Origin: RUG12395 sp034178705
Lineage (GTDB): Bacteria > Bacillota > Clostridia > Oscillospirales > CAG-272
Direction: 5' to 3'
Assembly (NCBI GenBank): GCA_034178705.1
Contig: JAXFQY010000004.1
Location: 15,498-79,497 of the forward strand
DNA length: 64,000 nucleotides
Numbering within the stretch: the first letter of the stretch is position 1; the number at the start of each line of letters is the position of its first letter. The position numbers and the translations under genes are program-made. Shown one piece after another: positions 43,824 through 52,428 of the stretch. The notes beneath the pieces are model-generated. The model was not told where the DNA came from. It made no database searches and saw nothing but the letters and a program-made list of their open reading frames with translations.

Positions 43824-45503
43824 TTATTCACGATTTTCGGGGGCAAAGCGTTTGATTTTCCGTGTACCGGTCTTGAGAAATTCTTCACGGCGTATTTTTA
43901 TCCGTTTCAAAGCCTTGAAATACGGGAGCTTGGCATTGACATCCTTCATCAGTTTTTTGCTCCACTCGGCGATTGCATTGTCATACTCCGGAGTTTCCGG
44001 AAGAATTCCCTCCTTTGCCAGCCTTTCCTCCAGAGCGGGATAATCGGGATAAACAGAGGCAACCACGGTAATATCACCGTTCTCCTCCTCTCCCCAGACC
44101 AGCGCATCTGAAACAAGGGGATCCTGCGTGAGATGATACTCGATCTCCTCCGGGAAAATCTTCTTTCCGTTCTGTGTAACAATCATACTCTTCGTGCGAC
44201 CGACAATGCTGTAACTGCCGTCGCGGTTCCGATGTGCCATATCGCCCGTCCGGAACCAGCCGTCCTGCAAGACCGCTGCTGTTTCCTCCGGTTTTTTGTA
44301 ATAGCCGAGCATCACATTCGGCCCCTTGACGGCGAGTTCGCCGGTTCCGTCCTCATTCTGCTCAATCAGCCGCACGGATACCCCGGAAATCGGATATCCG
44401 ACGCTGTCAAGAGAGCGGTAAAAATCGTTGTGCATGATACAAACGGGAGAGGTTTCGGTCAAGCCGTACCCAACATAGCAGGGGAATCCGAAGCTCTCCA
44501 GTCCGCGGGCCACGGCAGGCGGAAGAGCCGCCGCTCCGCATAGAAACGCCCGCAGCCTGCCCCCGAACGCAGCATTGACTTCCGCGAATATTTTCTTTTT
44601 TCCCTCATCTTTTGCAGTAAGGGAAGAAGCTGCCCGCTGAACGGAAAGAAGCAGCTTACCGCCTTTACGGTTTGCGTATTTCTTTTCAACGGAGGACAAA
44701 AAAGTCTCAAGAATCAGCGGAACCGTCACAAACACCGTCGGACGGAAAAGAACAAACTCCTGCATCAGATGCTTCAGAGAGGTGCAGTAGGCAATGGACG
44801 CCCCGGCATACAGGAAAGCAAGGAAACCGGCACAAGCTTCATAGGTATGATGAAGCGGAAGAACAGACAAACACCGGTCTTCCTCCCCCAAATAGGTACG
44901 GCGCAAAACACCCGTAATGTTGGAGCAGATGTTATACTGCGAAAGCATAACACCTTTGGCAACTCCCGTTGTGCCTGACGTGTAAATCAGCACAGACAAA
45001 GTGTACGGATCAATTCTATGGTTCTCAAGGGTACGATCCCCCTCGCGACGCAGGGATTCACCGCGTTCAAGATATTCCGCGAAACGAGAAAAGGGGTAGA
45101 TCGGGATCGTAAGCCCGGCCAGCTTCGGCAACTGTGCATCATCCGCAACAATCGCCAAAATTTCGGACTCTTCTGCAAGAAAGGAAATCTCCCCTTCCTT
45201 CAATTCTCTGTCGAAAGGAACAATTACACCGATGCCGCAGGTAACGGCAAGATAGGTAATTGCCCATTCATAACAATTCTTCCCGATCACCGCAATCTTC
45301 GCACCGTCAAGCTTCTCCGCAGAGAAGAAAGAGGCAAGAGCAGAAATATCCTCCGCCGCCCGGCGATAGGTAATCTCCTCAGCTTCCTTTCCCACGCGCC
45401 GGAGAAATGCGGTATTCTCCGGAACGCGTTCCGCGGATCCGAAAAACAACTCCCGGAAATCGCGGACATCCCGGATTTCATAAACAAGTTTTGAATTTTT
45501 CAT
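43824..45503 (-). CDS. AMP-forming acyl-CoA synthetase (long-chain fatty acid ligase-like)
   Basis: The 559-residue adenylating enzyme has P-loop-like LIYTSGTTGVAKGVMLS (about residue 172), YGLTETSPV, GWFRTGDMAHRN and the C-terminal hinge GRTKSMIVTQNGKKIFPEEI. It activates a carboxylic acid, probably a fatty acid, to acyl-CoA through acyl-AMP. Chain-length preference is not readable. ATG 45503 follows AGGGGGAAA; the open frame continues upstream into the preceding gene. It lies 35 bases after the large lipoprotein gene, probably in the same transcript. Confidence 0.92.
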   Translation of the reverse strand: MKNSKLVYEIRDVRDFRELFFGSAERVPENTAFLRRVGKEAEEITYRRAAEDISALASFFSAEKLDGAKIAVIGKNCYEWAITYLAVTCGIGVIVPFDRELKEGEISFLAEESEILAIVADDAQLPKLAGLTIPIYPFSRFAEYLERGESLRREGDRTLENHRIDPYTLSVLIYTSGTTGVAKGVMLSQYNICSNITGVLRRTYLGEEDRCLSVLPLHHTYEACAGFLAFLYAGASIAYCTSLKHLMQEFVLFRPTVFVTVPLILETFLSSVEKKYANRKGGKLLLSVQRAASSLTAKDEGKKKIFAEVNAAFGGRLRAFLCGAAALPPAVARGLESFGFPCYVGYGLTETSPVCIMHNDFYRSLDSVGYPISGVSVRLIEQNEDGTGELAVKGPNVMLGYYKKPEETAAVLQDGWFRTGDMAHRNRDGSYSIVGRTKSMIVTQNGKKIFPEEIEYHLTQDPLVSDALVWGEEENGDITVVASVYPDYPALEERLAKEGILPETPEYDNAIAEWSKKLMKDVNAKLPYFKALKRIKIRREEFLKTGTRKIKRFAPENRE

Positions 45504-45538
45504 GGTTTCCCCCTGTCTTCCCGACGTGCGGGAGCGTT

Positions 45539-48500
45539 TTATGGCAGAACAACCTGCGTCCAGTTCCATGTGCCGTTCTTATACTCACAGATGCTTCGGC
45601 AGTTTGCTGTGCTGCCGGTTGGCTCCCCGTCCGCATTCAGCATCATTGCATATTCATAGACAATAATAAACGAATCGCTGCGGAAAGTTATGACATATTC
45701 GCTTTTCGTAATCTTATTGTATCCGGGCGTTGCCGCAATCTTCTTTGCTTTTGCGTCGAGGAAGGATTCCGCAATCTGCTGCAACGTCATCCCGACGCCC
45801 GAGGGAGCACCGGAAATGTCGGTAAAGTTGCTGTACTTTTCCGGAAGCACCTCTTCCGTGTCATCAGGGGATTTTGTGGTTCCTGCGGGATCGGTAGTCC
45901 CGGAAGTGCCACTTCCTGTTGCAGTTCCGGTTCCCGCGCTTCCGGACCAGGTTTCTCCGTCCGTAACATACTCGGTGCGGACAGCGGTCCATTTTCCGGA
46001 AACAAGAGACCATTCATAGGTAACTGCGGAAGCGGAGCCGGCCACCGTTTCCCGCACGGCCAGACGGAGGCGGGAGGATCCCATCCACTGATAGTATTCG
46101 GCATCCGATGCCTTTGCGCCCTTTGCCGAAAAACTCGGAGAAAGCGGTGTCTGCTGTCCGGTAGAAAGATCATACACATAATACTTGCCCGTGATTGCAT
46201 TGACCTGATCGGACACACGAAGAAGAACGCGGAGATTTCCGGGAGATGCCCCGAGAAGCCGTGCGCCGCAATACGGATAGGATTTTCCCGCTTTTTTCAT
46301 CGCGGCGATCTCACTCTCGTATGCCGCAAACCCGGTTTTTCCGCTGAGAAGTACGGTTTTTCCGGTTTGAATTTCCACAAGCGCAGTATCATATACCCCG
46401 TTTCTGGTTACCGAAACAAGAGCACGGCTTCCGAAAATGTAAGTCTCACCGAACAGGAGCTCGTCGTTCGCGTACTCCTCTCCTTTTTCATCAATCGGAG
46501 TCCTGCTGATCCCTCCCGTTCCCTCCACAGAGGTATAAAGCGGATAGTACACACGGTTGGATCCCTTGGATACGGCAAACCAAAGCGGTGTCTGTTTTTC
46601 CCCGTCCAATTCAAACGGCGGAAGTGTATTCTCCGCTCCCTCCTCGGTCAAAGCAACCGCTTCCAGCCGAAAATAAGGCTCCCCGTTTCCGTCCTCATAG
46701 GCAGTAACGGTATACTCAGCGGGAAGATATACATCATCCGGACCGCGCAAAAGCAGCGAAACGGTCATGCGGTTCGCATTCTGAGTAACTACCGCTCCCC
46801 CGAGCTGAGCGCTCCAGCCGGATTTTGGATCTCCCTCCGGGGTAAAAACAAACACGCCGGTTTCGCGGTCATAAAAATCCTCTCCGCTCAAGCCGAGATA
46901 GTAGTTCTCGTGTGCTTCCGTTTCGGAAGAACCGGAGAGGAGCTCCTCCGCGTCGTCCTTTGGCTCCAGAATATAATCCTCGAAATACTCCTCCTCTATC
47001 CCAAGGAGCTTCCATGCAAGCACCTTGAGCTGATAAATGGTGACAGTCGCCCGCCCGGAGCTGTCTGTATCGGGTTCCGAAGCTGCATTTGCCGTATCGG
47101 TTGTTGCGGAAGAAGCGACATTTGCCGTATTGGCTGTTACAGGGGTATTTGGTTCAGAAGAAGCGGCGCTCGGCTCTTCCGGCTCGGTATAGACACCGGT
47201 CATATCATTACGCGCGGCATAATTCAGAAGATAATAGATAATATTTGTCCCCGAGAAGGAGGCTGCCCCATTTGCGGGTCTGTAAAAATACTCCGCCGCA
47301 AAACCGACGTGCCGCACAAGCTCGGTATAGTCAGGCGCATAATTCGGATTCTTCGCGACGCTGTCCGGATCAAAGCTTCCGCCTGGGGTCGTTCGATCCG
47401 GCAGATCAATGGTATAGATCACCCCCCACCCCGCGGTGGCAACAAGAATATTCTTTTTCATGGCAAACACGGTTTCCATGTTCGGCACTGCAGTCGTGTA
47501 AACACATTTGAAGCTGCGCGTGCTGAAAAGGGAAATCCTGCTGGCGTCATCCGCCGGGAAGAAAACAAAGTAACTGCCGTCCTCATTGAGGGTAATTCTG
47601 CTTTTGAAAAAGATATCCTCATAGTTGTCGAAGAAGCCCTCCTGTCTTTCTCCGCCGTCGGTATACATTGTCTCACGGCTGGAAAGATCGGTAAGCGGCA
47701 GACGGCAGATTTCGTAGGTTCTTCCGTCAATCACATTGAGACACCAAAGGTAAGAGGCAGAGCACCCGATCGGTGTAAGACCGTTTTTGTATTCCTCGGT
47801 TTTTCCCGAAACGGCATTATAAACGCCGATGCCGACAACCTCATTCTGACCGTCAATCCGGAAAATGAGGCTGCCGTCCTTCGTAAAACAGAGCGGAACC
47901 ACGCTGCGGGAAGCAGCATCCAGCACCTGCGCCGTGCGCGGGGAATAGACGACCGTACTTCCGCCGGTCGAGAGGCACTCAACCACAAGACTTCCGGTTG
48001 CAGCCTGCACATGAGCACGGTATTCTCCGTCAGGAGAATAAATGGCATCCGCAAAGGCGCGATTCAATTTCTGCACCTTCGCGTTCCCGGGAGCGCCGGT
48101 CAAAGTATAGTATTTCCCATAAACAGGAGAAACAATCAGGCCCTCCTGCGCGTTGTAAACACTGCAGCTCTCCGCTCCACGGTAAACTTCAATCCATTCA
48201 CCGACAAAGCGGTTCTCCTGCACACCGAAAAAGGACACCCAAAGAAGTCCCGCGGCATCCTTGATAAAAACGGCAAGATGCGTGTCGTCGTACTGACGAA
48301 CCTCAGCAACCTCAAAACCGTCCGGCAGAGCCTCGTACAGAGAGAAGGAACGGGTATCCAATCCGTCCGCAAGTTCAATGGCAAAGCCCTCGGCGGAAAG
48401 CCGTACGCTGTCGGCTACGGTACACAGAATCTCCCTTGTTGTGTCAGCGCGGAATGCCGTATAGCCGGTAAACTCAAACACGAAGGGAACCGCATTCATA

Positions 48501-49090
48501 CCATCTGCCGAAAAAAGAACACTGTATGCGCGATAAATACCGGTATTTTTTTCCTTGGAAAAAGTATAGCAGGTCAAAAGAGTCCCGCCGCCGGGAAGCC
48601 GATCGGAGGTATTCTCCATGACAGTATATTCGGTATCCGCAAGAGCAGAGAAAAACGCAAGAAGCGTGTCTTCCTCAGCTGCGGGAACCTCTGTCGCGGA
48701 AGAGAACCCGACAATATTTTCTGCACGGATCGAGAGAAGCCCGGTTCTGTCCGACAGCCCGGTATTCTTTGCCGTAAACTCCCGATAACCGCCCCCGAAC
48801 CCTTCCGGAAGGGAAACAGAGGCATAAACGGTGCTTTCCGTCTTCACAAACGGCCCCGGGAAACTTCCCGTGAGCAGATCAGAGGAGTAGACGGTGGCGG
48901 AATAAGTAATCTTCTCCTCAACCGGCGGATCGGTAACCGGCGCGGTCGAAGAGGTTGTGGGGGTCGGCGTTGTAACCGGCGGCGTCTTTCCCCCGTCGCA
49001 GGAAGCCAGTCCCGCAAGGCAGGAAAAGGACAGCAGTAATGCCGTCGCGCTTTTTGCGACCTTCCCGAATTGCTTCAACTTTTTTTTCAT
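45539..49090 (-). CDS. Very large lipoprotein of unknown function
   Basis: The protein has 1183 residues. Signal MKKKLKQFGKVAKSATALLL ends with lipobox LASC (Cys31), followed by a Thr/Pro linker. I recognise no catalytic family. The central part has many short beta segments and phrases such as YSPDGEYRAHV, DGSLIFRIDGQNEVVGI and TRSFKCVYTTAVPN, reminiscent of WD/YVTN-type beta-propeller repeats that report on bound ligands. A low-complexity Ala/Ser/Thr/Asn stretch lies near residues 640-675 and a second Ser/Gly/Thr stretch near 1040-1075, dividing it into three blocks. The C-terminal block resembles a small secreted beta domain. It is probably an outer-face scaffold or sensor. Start ATG 49090; the ribosome-binding site is weak. 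Confidence 0.6.
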   Translation of the reverse strand: MKKKLKQFGKVAKSATALLLSFSCLAGLASCDGGKTPPVTTPTPTTSSTAPVTDPPVEEKITYSATVYSSDLLTGSFPGPFVKTESTVYASVSLPEGFGGGYREFTAKNTGLSDRTGLLSIRAENIVGFSSATEVPAAEEDTLLAFFSALADTEYTVMENTSDRLPGGGTLLTCYTFSKEKNTGIYRAYSVLFSADGMNAVPFVFEFTGYTAFRADTTREILCTVADSVRLSAEGFAIELADGLDTRSFSLYEALPDGFEVAEVRQYDDTHLAVFIKDAAGLLWVSFFGVQENRFVGEWIEVYRGAESCSVYNAQEGLIVSPVYGKYYTLTGAPGNAKVQKLNRAFADAIYSPDGEYRAHVQAATGSLVVECLSTGGSTVVYSPRTAQVLDAASRSVVPLCFTKDGSLIFRIDGQNEVVGIGVYNAVSGKTEEYKNGLTPIGCSASYLWCLNVIDGRTYEICRLPLTDLSSRETMYTDGGERQEGFFDNYEDIFFKSRITLNEDGSYFVFFPADDASRISLFSTRSFKCVYTTAVPNMETVFAMKKNILVATAGWGVIYTIDLPDRTTPGGSFDPDSVAKNPNYAPDYTELVRHVGFAAEYFYRPANGAASFSGTNIIYYLLNYAARNDMTGVYTEPEEPSAASSEPNTPVTANTANVASSATTDTANAASEPDTDSSGRATVTIYQLKVLAWKLLGIEEEYFEDYILEPKDDAEELLSGSSETEAHENYYLGLSGEDFYDRETGVFVFTPEGDPKSGWSAQLGGAVVTQNANRMTVSLLLRGPDDVYLPAEYTVTAYEDGNGEPYFRLEAVALTEEGAENTLPPFELDGEKQTPLWFAVSKGSNRVYYPLYTSVEGTGGISRTPIDEKGEEYANDELLFGETYIFGSRALVSVTRNGVYDTALVEIQTGKTVLLSGKTGFAAYESEIAAMKKAGKSYPYCGARLLGASPGNLRVLLRVSDQVNAITGKYYVYDLSTGQQTPLSPSFSAKGAKASDAEYYQWMGSSRLRLAVRETVAGSASAVTYEWSLVSGKWTAVRTEYVTDGETWSGSAGTGTATGSGTSGTTDPAGTTKSPDDTEEVLPEKYSNFTDISGAPSGVGMTLQQIAESFLDAKAKKIAATPGYNKITKSEYVITFRSDSFIIVYEYAMMLNADGEPTGSTANCRSICEYKNGTWNWTQVVLP

Positions 49091-49538
49091 AACCACTCAA
49101 CTTTCAATCAGATGGAACCTTACATAAGAGCGGAACATCCCGGCACGAAAAAACAGGATCTTCGAAAAACGGGATGACACTTTCCGGACAGCGCAGCGGA
49201 AGAGCAAAGAAAGCCCATGTGAAAACGCCTGCAGGTATTCAGAACTTGCCCTTTGCAGTCGCACTGCCGCACCGGCAATCCTACTGCATCCTACTGTACC
49301 GTATTATAAGGTAGAGTTGTTTCGGAAATTCAAACAAGATGTAAAATTTTCGTAAACATTTCAGAGAATCGGTATTTCTGACACTATAGTAGCACAGACC
49401 AAAGAAAAAAGCAAGTTGCCATACAGAATCGCTTGTTTGCCCTTCGCCGAAATCCGGGGGGAATCCGCTCTCTCTTCGGGCAAAACGCACAATCGGAACC
49501 AACTACCCGATATCGTACCCCTTCAGAAAACAGAGAAT
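49091..49538. other. Intergenic stretch upstream of the large lipoprotein gene
   Basis: About 450 bases without a supported gene. A minus-strand TATAAT lies near 49301-49306, implying a leader of roughly 200 bases before the lipoprotein gene, but its -35 (TTGAAT, 19-base spacing) is poor. No riboswitch class was recognised in the leader. Confidence 0.4.
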
Positions 49539-49570
49539 CCCCGTGCCATTCACGGATGAAATGCACGGGG
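49539..49570 (-). terminator. Stem-loop after azlD
   Basis: 8-bp stem CCCCGTGC (49539-49546) with GCACGGGG (49563-49570), 20 bases after the azlD stop. The downstream minus-strand sequence is only moderately T-rich. Confidence 0.5.
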
Positions 49571-49589
49571 AAGAATACCCGGGAACCCC

Positions 49590-49892
49590 TCAGAAAAGCA
49601 GCATCAAAAACGCCGTTCCGGTTGCTGCCAGTGAGACAACAACCATCGGAACACGAAAGAAGGCAAGCCCGAACGCGACGGCACAGCCGGCAACGGACGC
49701 AGCAAGATTTCCCGTGGAATAGAAGACGGCAGGAAAGGTCAGCGCACCCAGTACGGCATAAGGAAGATAGGCAAGCAAACTGAGCAGATAGCGGTTTTTC
49801 AGCCGTTTGCGGAGCAGCACGGTCGGCAGCATCCGGATCAGATAAGTAACTGCCGCCATAATCAGAATAGCAAAAAAGATACTCCTGTTCAT
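49590..49892 (-). CDS. azlD: AzlD-type branched-chain amino acid export subunit
   Basis: The 100-residue membrane protein has three to four helices; its motif AAVTYLIRMLPTVLLRKRLK near the N-terminus is characteristic of AzlD. Together with AzlC it forms an exporter of branched-chain amino acids (known for BrnFE-type pairs). The ATG overlaps the azlC stop by 4 bases. Confidence 0.88.
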   Translation of the reverse strand: MNRSIFFAILIMAAVTYLIRMLPTVLLRKRLKNRYLLSLLAYLPYAVLGALTFPAVFYSTGNLAASVAGCAVAFGLAFFRVPMVVVSLAATGTAFLMLLF

Positions 49893-50650
49893 ACTTCATC
49901 CTCCTTTTCCTGCACAGGGAACAGTGCCGCACAAAGAGCGGCAGATGCCAAAGAACAGAGAATGACACGAAAGCCAAAGGAGATTGAAGAGAGTACCGGA
50001 AGAAAGGCAAAGAGGCAGGAAGTTGCGGAAGCAATCAGCACAGCCCAGCAGACCCCGCGATTTTCTCTTGCCGGAGGAATCACAATGGCTAGGAACATTC
50101 CGTAGAGTGCAATTCCGAGCGCGTCACTGAGCAAAGCCGGAAGAATGTCACCGGCAAGCGCTCCGCACAGCGTCCCTGCCGACCAACAGAGAAAAGGCAC
50201 GCCGGACAGTCCATACCAATACCCCGGTTCCAGTTCTCCCTGTCTGGAAACGGCGACGGCAAAAATCTCATCCGTGATGGAAGCGGATGCAAGCAAACGG
50301 TGAGCAATGCCGAAACGGGGAGAAAGCCTTTGGGATAATGTCAATCCCATCAACGCATACCGAAGATTGATCACAGCCTGTGTCAGTACCAATTCCCCGG
50401 CAACGGCAAGTGTAAACGCACCGTCGGCTCCGGCGGAGATAATCCGTTGGCTGATCACCTCAATACCTGCGGCCTGTCCCGCACTGGTCAGATTGGTCGC
50501 GGACATCAAAAGCGCGAGCAGTGCGGAAATGCCCTTGGCCCTGGCAACGACACCGACACCGAACGAAACCGAAAAATAGGCAAGGCCGATCGGAATTCCG
50601 TCCCGAATTCCGTCCCGAAAACAGATTCCTTTTCCTTTCATGCTCCTCAT
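49889..50650 (-). CDS. azlC: AzlC-family branched-chain amino acid exporter, large subunit
   Basis: The 253-residue protein has about seven hydrophobic segments; it opens FRDGIRDGIPIGLAYFSVSF and contains SATNLTSAGQAAG and ASASITDEIFAVAV, conserved AzlC regions. Its ATG at 50650 overlaps the stop of the ABC exporter gene (ATGA) with AAGGAG five bases ahead, so it is translationally coupled to that transporter. Why an amino-acid exporter is coupled to a multidrug-type ABC pair is not evident. Confidence 0.88.
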   Translation of the reverse strand: MRSMKGKGICFRDGIRDGIPIGLAYFSVSFGVGVVARAKGISALLALLMSATNLTSAGQAAGIEVISQRIISAGADGAFTLAVAGELVLTQAVINLRYALMGLTLSQRLSPRFGIAHRLLASASITDEIFAVAVSRQGELEPGYWYGLSGVPFLCWSAGTLCGALAGDILPALLSDALGIALYGMFLAIVIPPARENRGVCWAVLIASATSCLFAFLPVLSSISFGFRVILCSLASAALCAALFPVQEKEDEV

Positions 50651-52428
50651 GGCTTCTCCTTCGGCACTTCCTCGGCCGCATGGATCATAGCGGCATATCT
50701 TCCGCCGAGCCGCATCAGTTCCTCGTGGGTTCCGCGCTCTGCAATTTCTCCGGCGTCCAGCAGGAGAATCAAATCACACTCCCGCACGGTAGACAGCCGG
50801 TGGGCAATGAACACGCAGGTACGGCCGTAGGAAACACTGCGGATCGCTTCCTGAAGTTTCTCCTCCGTCAGGGAATCGATGTTGGCGGTGGCTTCATCAA
50901 GAACCAGAACACCGGGATCTCCGACCGCCGCGCGCGCAAAAGAGAGCATCTGCCGCTGCCCTGTTGAAAAATTCACCCCCTGCTCATAAACACGTGCGTG
51001 AATTCCTCCGATATCACGAAGAAACTCTTCGCTTCCGGAAATCGCAAGCGCCCGGGCAAGCGACTCATCCGACGCACCGGAATGCATATCCAGATTGCTG
51101 CGCACATCTCCGTCAAACAGGAAAACCTGCTGCATGACCGAAGAAATTCCGCGGCGCAGATCACGCAGACGCCAGTCACGGATATCAACCCCGTCAACAA
51201 AAATCTGCCCTTCGGTCGGCAAATAGTACCGGCAAAGCAAGCTGACAATTGTTGTCTTACCAGCCCCCGTCGCCCCGACAAGCGCCGCGTGCGTACCCGG
51301 AGCGAGACGGAAACTGATGTTCTTCAGAACAGGAGTTTTCCCGTCATAGGAAAAGGACACATTCCGGAATTCAATTTCCCCACGCACGGTTCCGCCGTGT
51401 GTTCCCGCGTCCGGCTCTTCTTTATCCGGCGCATCGAGCAGCTCGTAAATACGGTCAACAGACACAAAGGCGGACTGCACGTTAGTATACTTCTCCGCAA
51501 GATCGTTGATCGGCTCAAAGAAGCGTTTTACATAGGTTGTAAATGCATAAAGTACACCAACTCCGAGAACTCCGGTTGAAATCCGTCCGAATGCAGCGAC
51601 CAGCAAGACAGCAATAACCAGATTGTTGATGATTTCCATTGAGGGACGAAGCAGCGAATTCAGCACAATCTGCGTCAGGGTTCCCTTATAGTAGCGCCGA
51701 TTGATCGCATTGAATTCCGCATGCTTTTTCTCCTGACGGTTATAGGTTTTTACCAAACGCATTCCGCTGATATTCTCCGCCATGAAGCCGTTCATTTCTC
51801 CTGTGATGCTTTTTACAAGGCGGAAATTACGCTTCAGAACTTTTTTCAAAGAGAAGGTAATCAGACAAATAATCGGCACACCGAGCAGCGACCAGGCAGC
51901 AAGCACCGGATCAATTACAACCATGACAACGGCAATTCCGATCAGAAGAATCGCGTCCTTGAACAGGTTGATAAAGATGTCGGAATAGAATTCGTTTACC
52001 GTTTCCACATCATTTGTCGCGCGCGTGATCAGCCGTCCGGTTCCGCTTTCGTCAATATCGGAAATACGCATGTGCAAAATCTTGTCAAAGACACGGCGGC
52101 GCAGGGTGTGCAGGATCGTTTGGGAAACCGCAGCGATACGCCGTGTCTGCAGAAGGCCGAAAACAGCGCCGCCCAATTCCACGCACAAATAGAGCACACC
52201 GAAGCCCAAGATCGAATACAGACCATGCTGTTGTGTGCCCGCCTTCAGAAATTCATCAATAACCACCGATACGATCACCGGGCTGGCAAGAGAGGCGGCA
52301 TTGGCAAGCAAAGCAAAAATCAGGCAAACAAGCAGTTGCCAGCGGAAAGGCGCCATCAGCTGTGCAAGCCTTTTCAGGGAAGAACCCGGATGCTCCGCAT
52401 GCAGCGCATTCGTTTGTTCATTACGCAA
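50647..52428 (-). CDS. ABC exporter half-transporter with catalytic nucleotide site
   Basis: The 593-residue protein has a six-helix transmembrane domain followed by an NBD. Walker A is GATGAGKTT and Walker B VLVLDEATANID keeps the catalytic Glu, but the signature reads FSTGQRQ instead of LSGGQ. It complements the partner encoded upstream (52421-54172), giving one full and one degenerate ATP site, as in TM287/288-type heterodimers. The start is placed at TTG 52428, seven bases after GGGAGG; the frame continues upstream only inside the partner gene and no ATG fits. The substrate is unknown. Confidence 0.88.
   Translation of the reverse strand: MRNEQTNALHAEHPGSSLKRLAQLMAPFRWQLLVCLIFALLANAASLASPVIVSVVIDEFLKAGTQQHGLYSILGFGVLYLCVELGGAVFGLLQTRRIAAVSQTILHTLRRRVFDKILHMRISDIDESGTGRLITRATNDVETVNEFYSDIFINLFKDAILLIGIAVVMVVIDPVLAAWSLLGVPIICLITFSLKKVLKRNFRLVKSITGEMNGFMAENISGMRLVKTYNRQEKKHAEFNAINRRYYKGTLTQIVLNSLLRPSMEIINNLVIAVLLVAAFGRISTGVLGVGVLYAFTTYVKRFFEPINDLAEKYTNVQSAFVSVDRIYELLDAPDKEEPDAGTHGGTVRGEIEFRNVSFSYDGKTPVLKNISFRLAPGTHAALVGATGAGKTTIVSLLCRYYLPTEGQIFVDGVDIRDWRLRDLRRGISSVMQQVFLFDGDVRSNLDMHSGASDESLARALAISGSEEFLRDIGGIHARVYEQGVNFSTGQRQMLSFARAAVGDPGVLVLDEATANIDSLTEEKLQEAIRSVSYGRTCVFIAHRLSTVRECDLILLLDAGEIAERGTHEELMRLGGRYAAMIHAAEEVPKEKP

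Noticed and set aside
45407..49039. 1210-codon plus-strand open frame opposite the large lipoprotein gene
   Set aside because: Antisense shadow: the minus-strand frame has a signal peptide with lipobox and sensible domains, while this one has no ribosome-binding site and a Cys/Arg/Gly-rich shadow composition.
49301..49306. Strong promoter for the large lipoprotein gene
   Set aside because: The -10 match is good, but the nearest -35 is 19 bases away and weak, so no full promoter is claimed.
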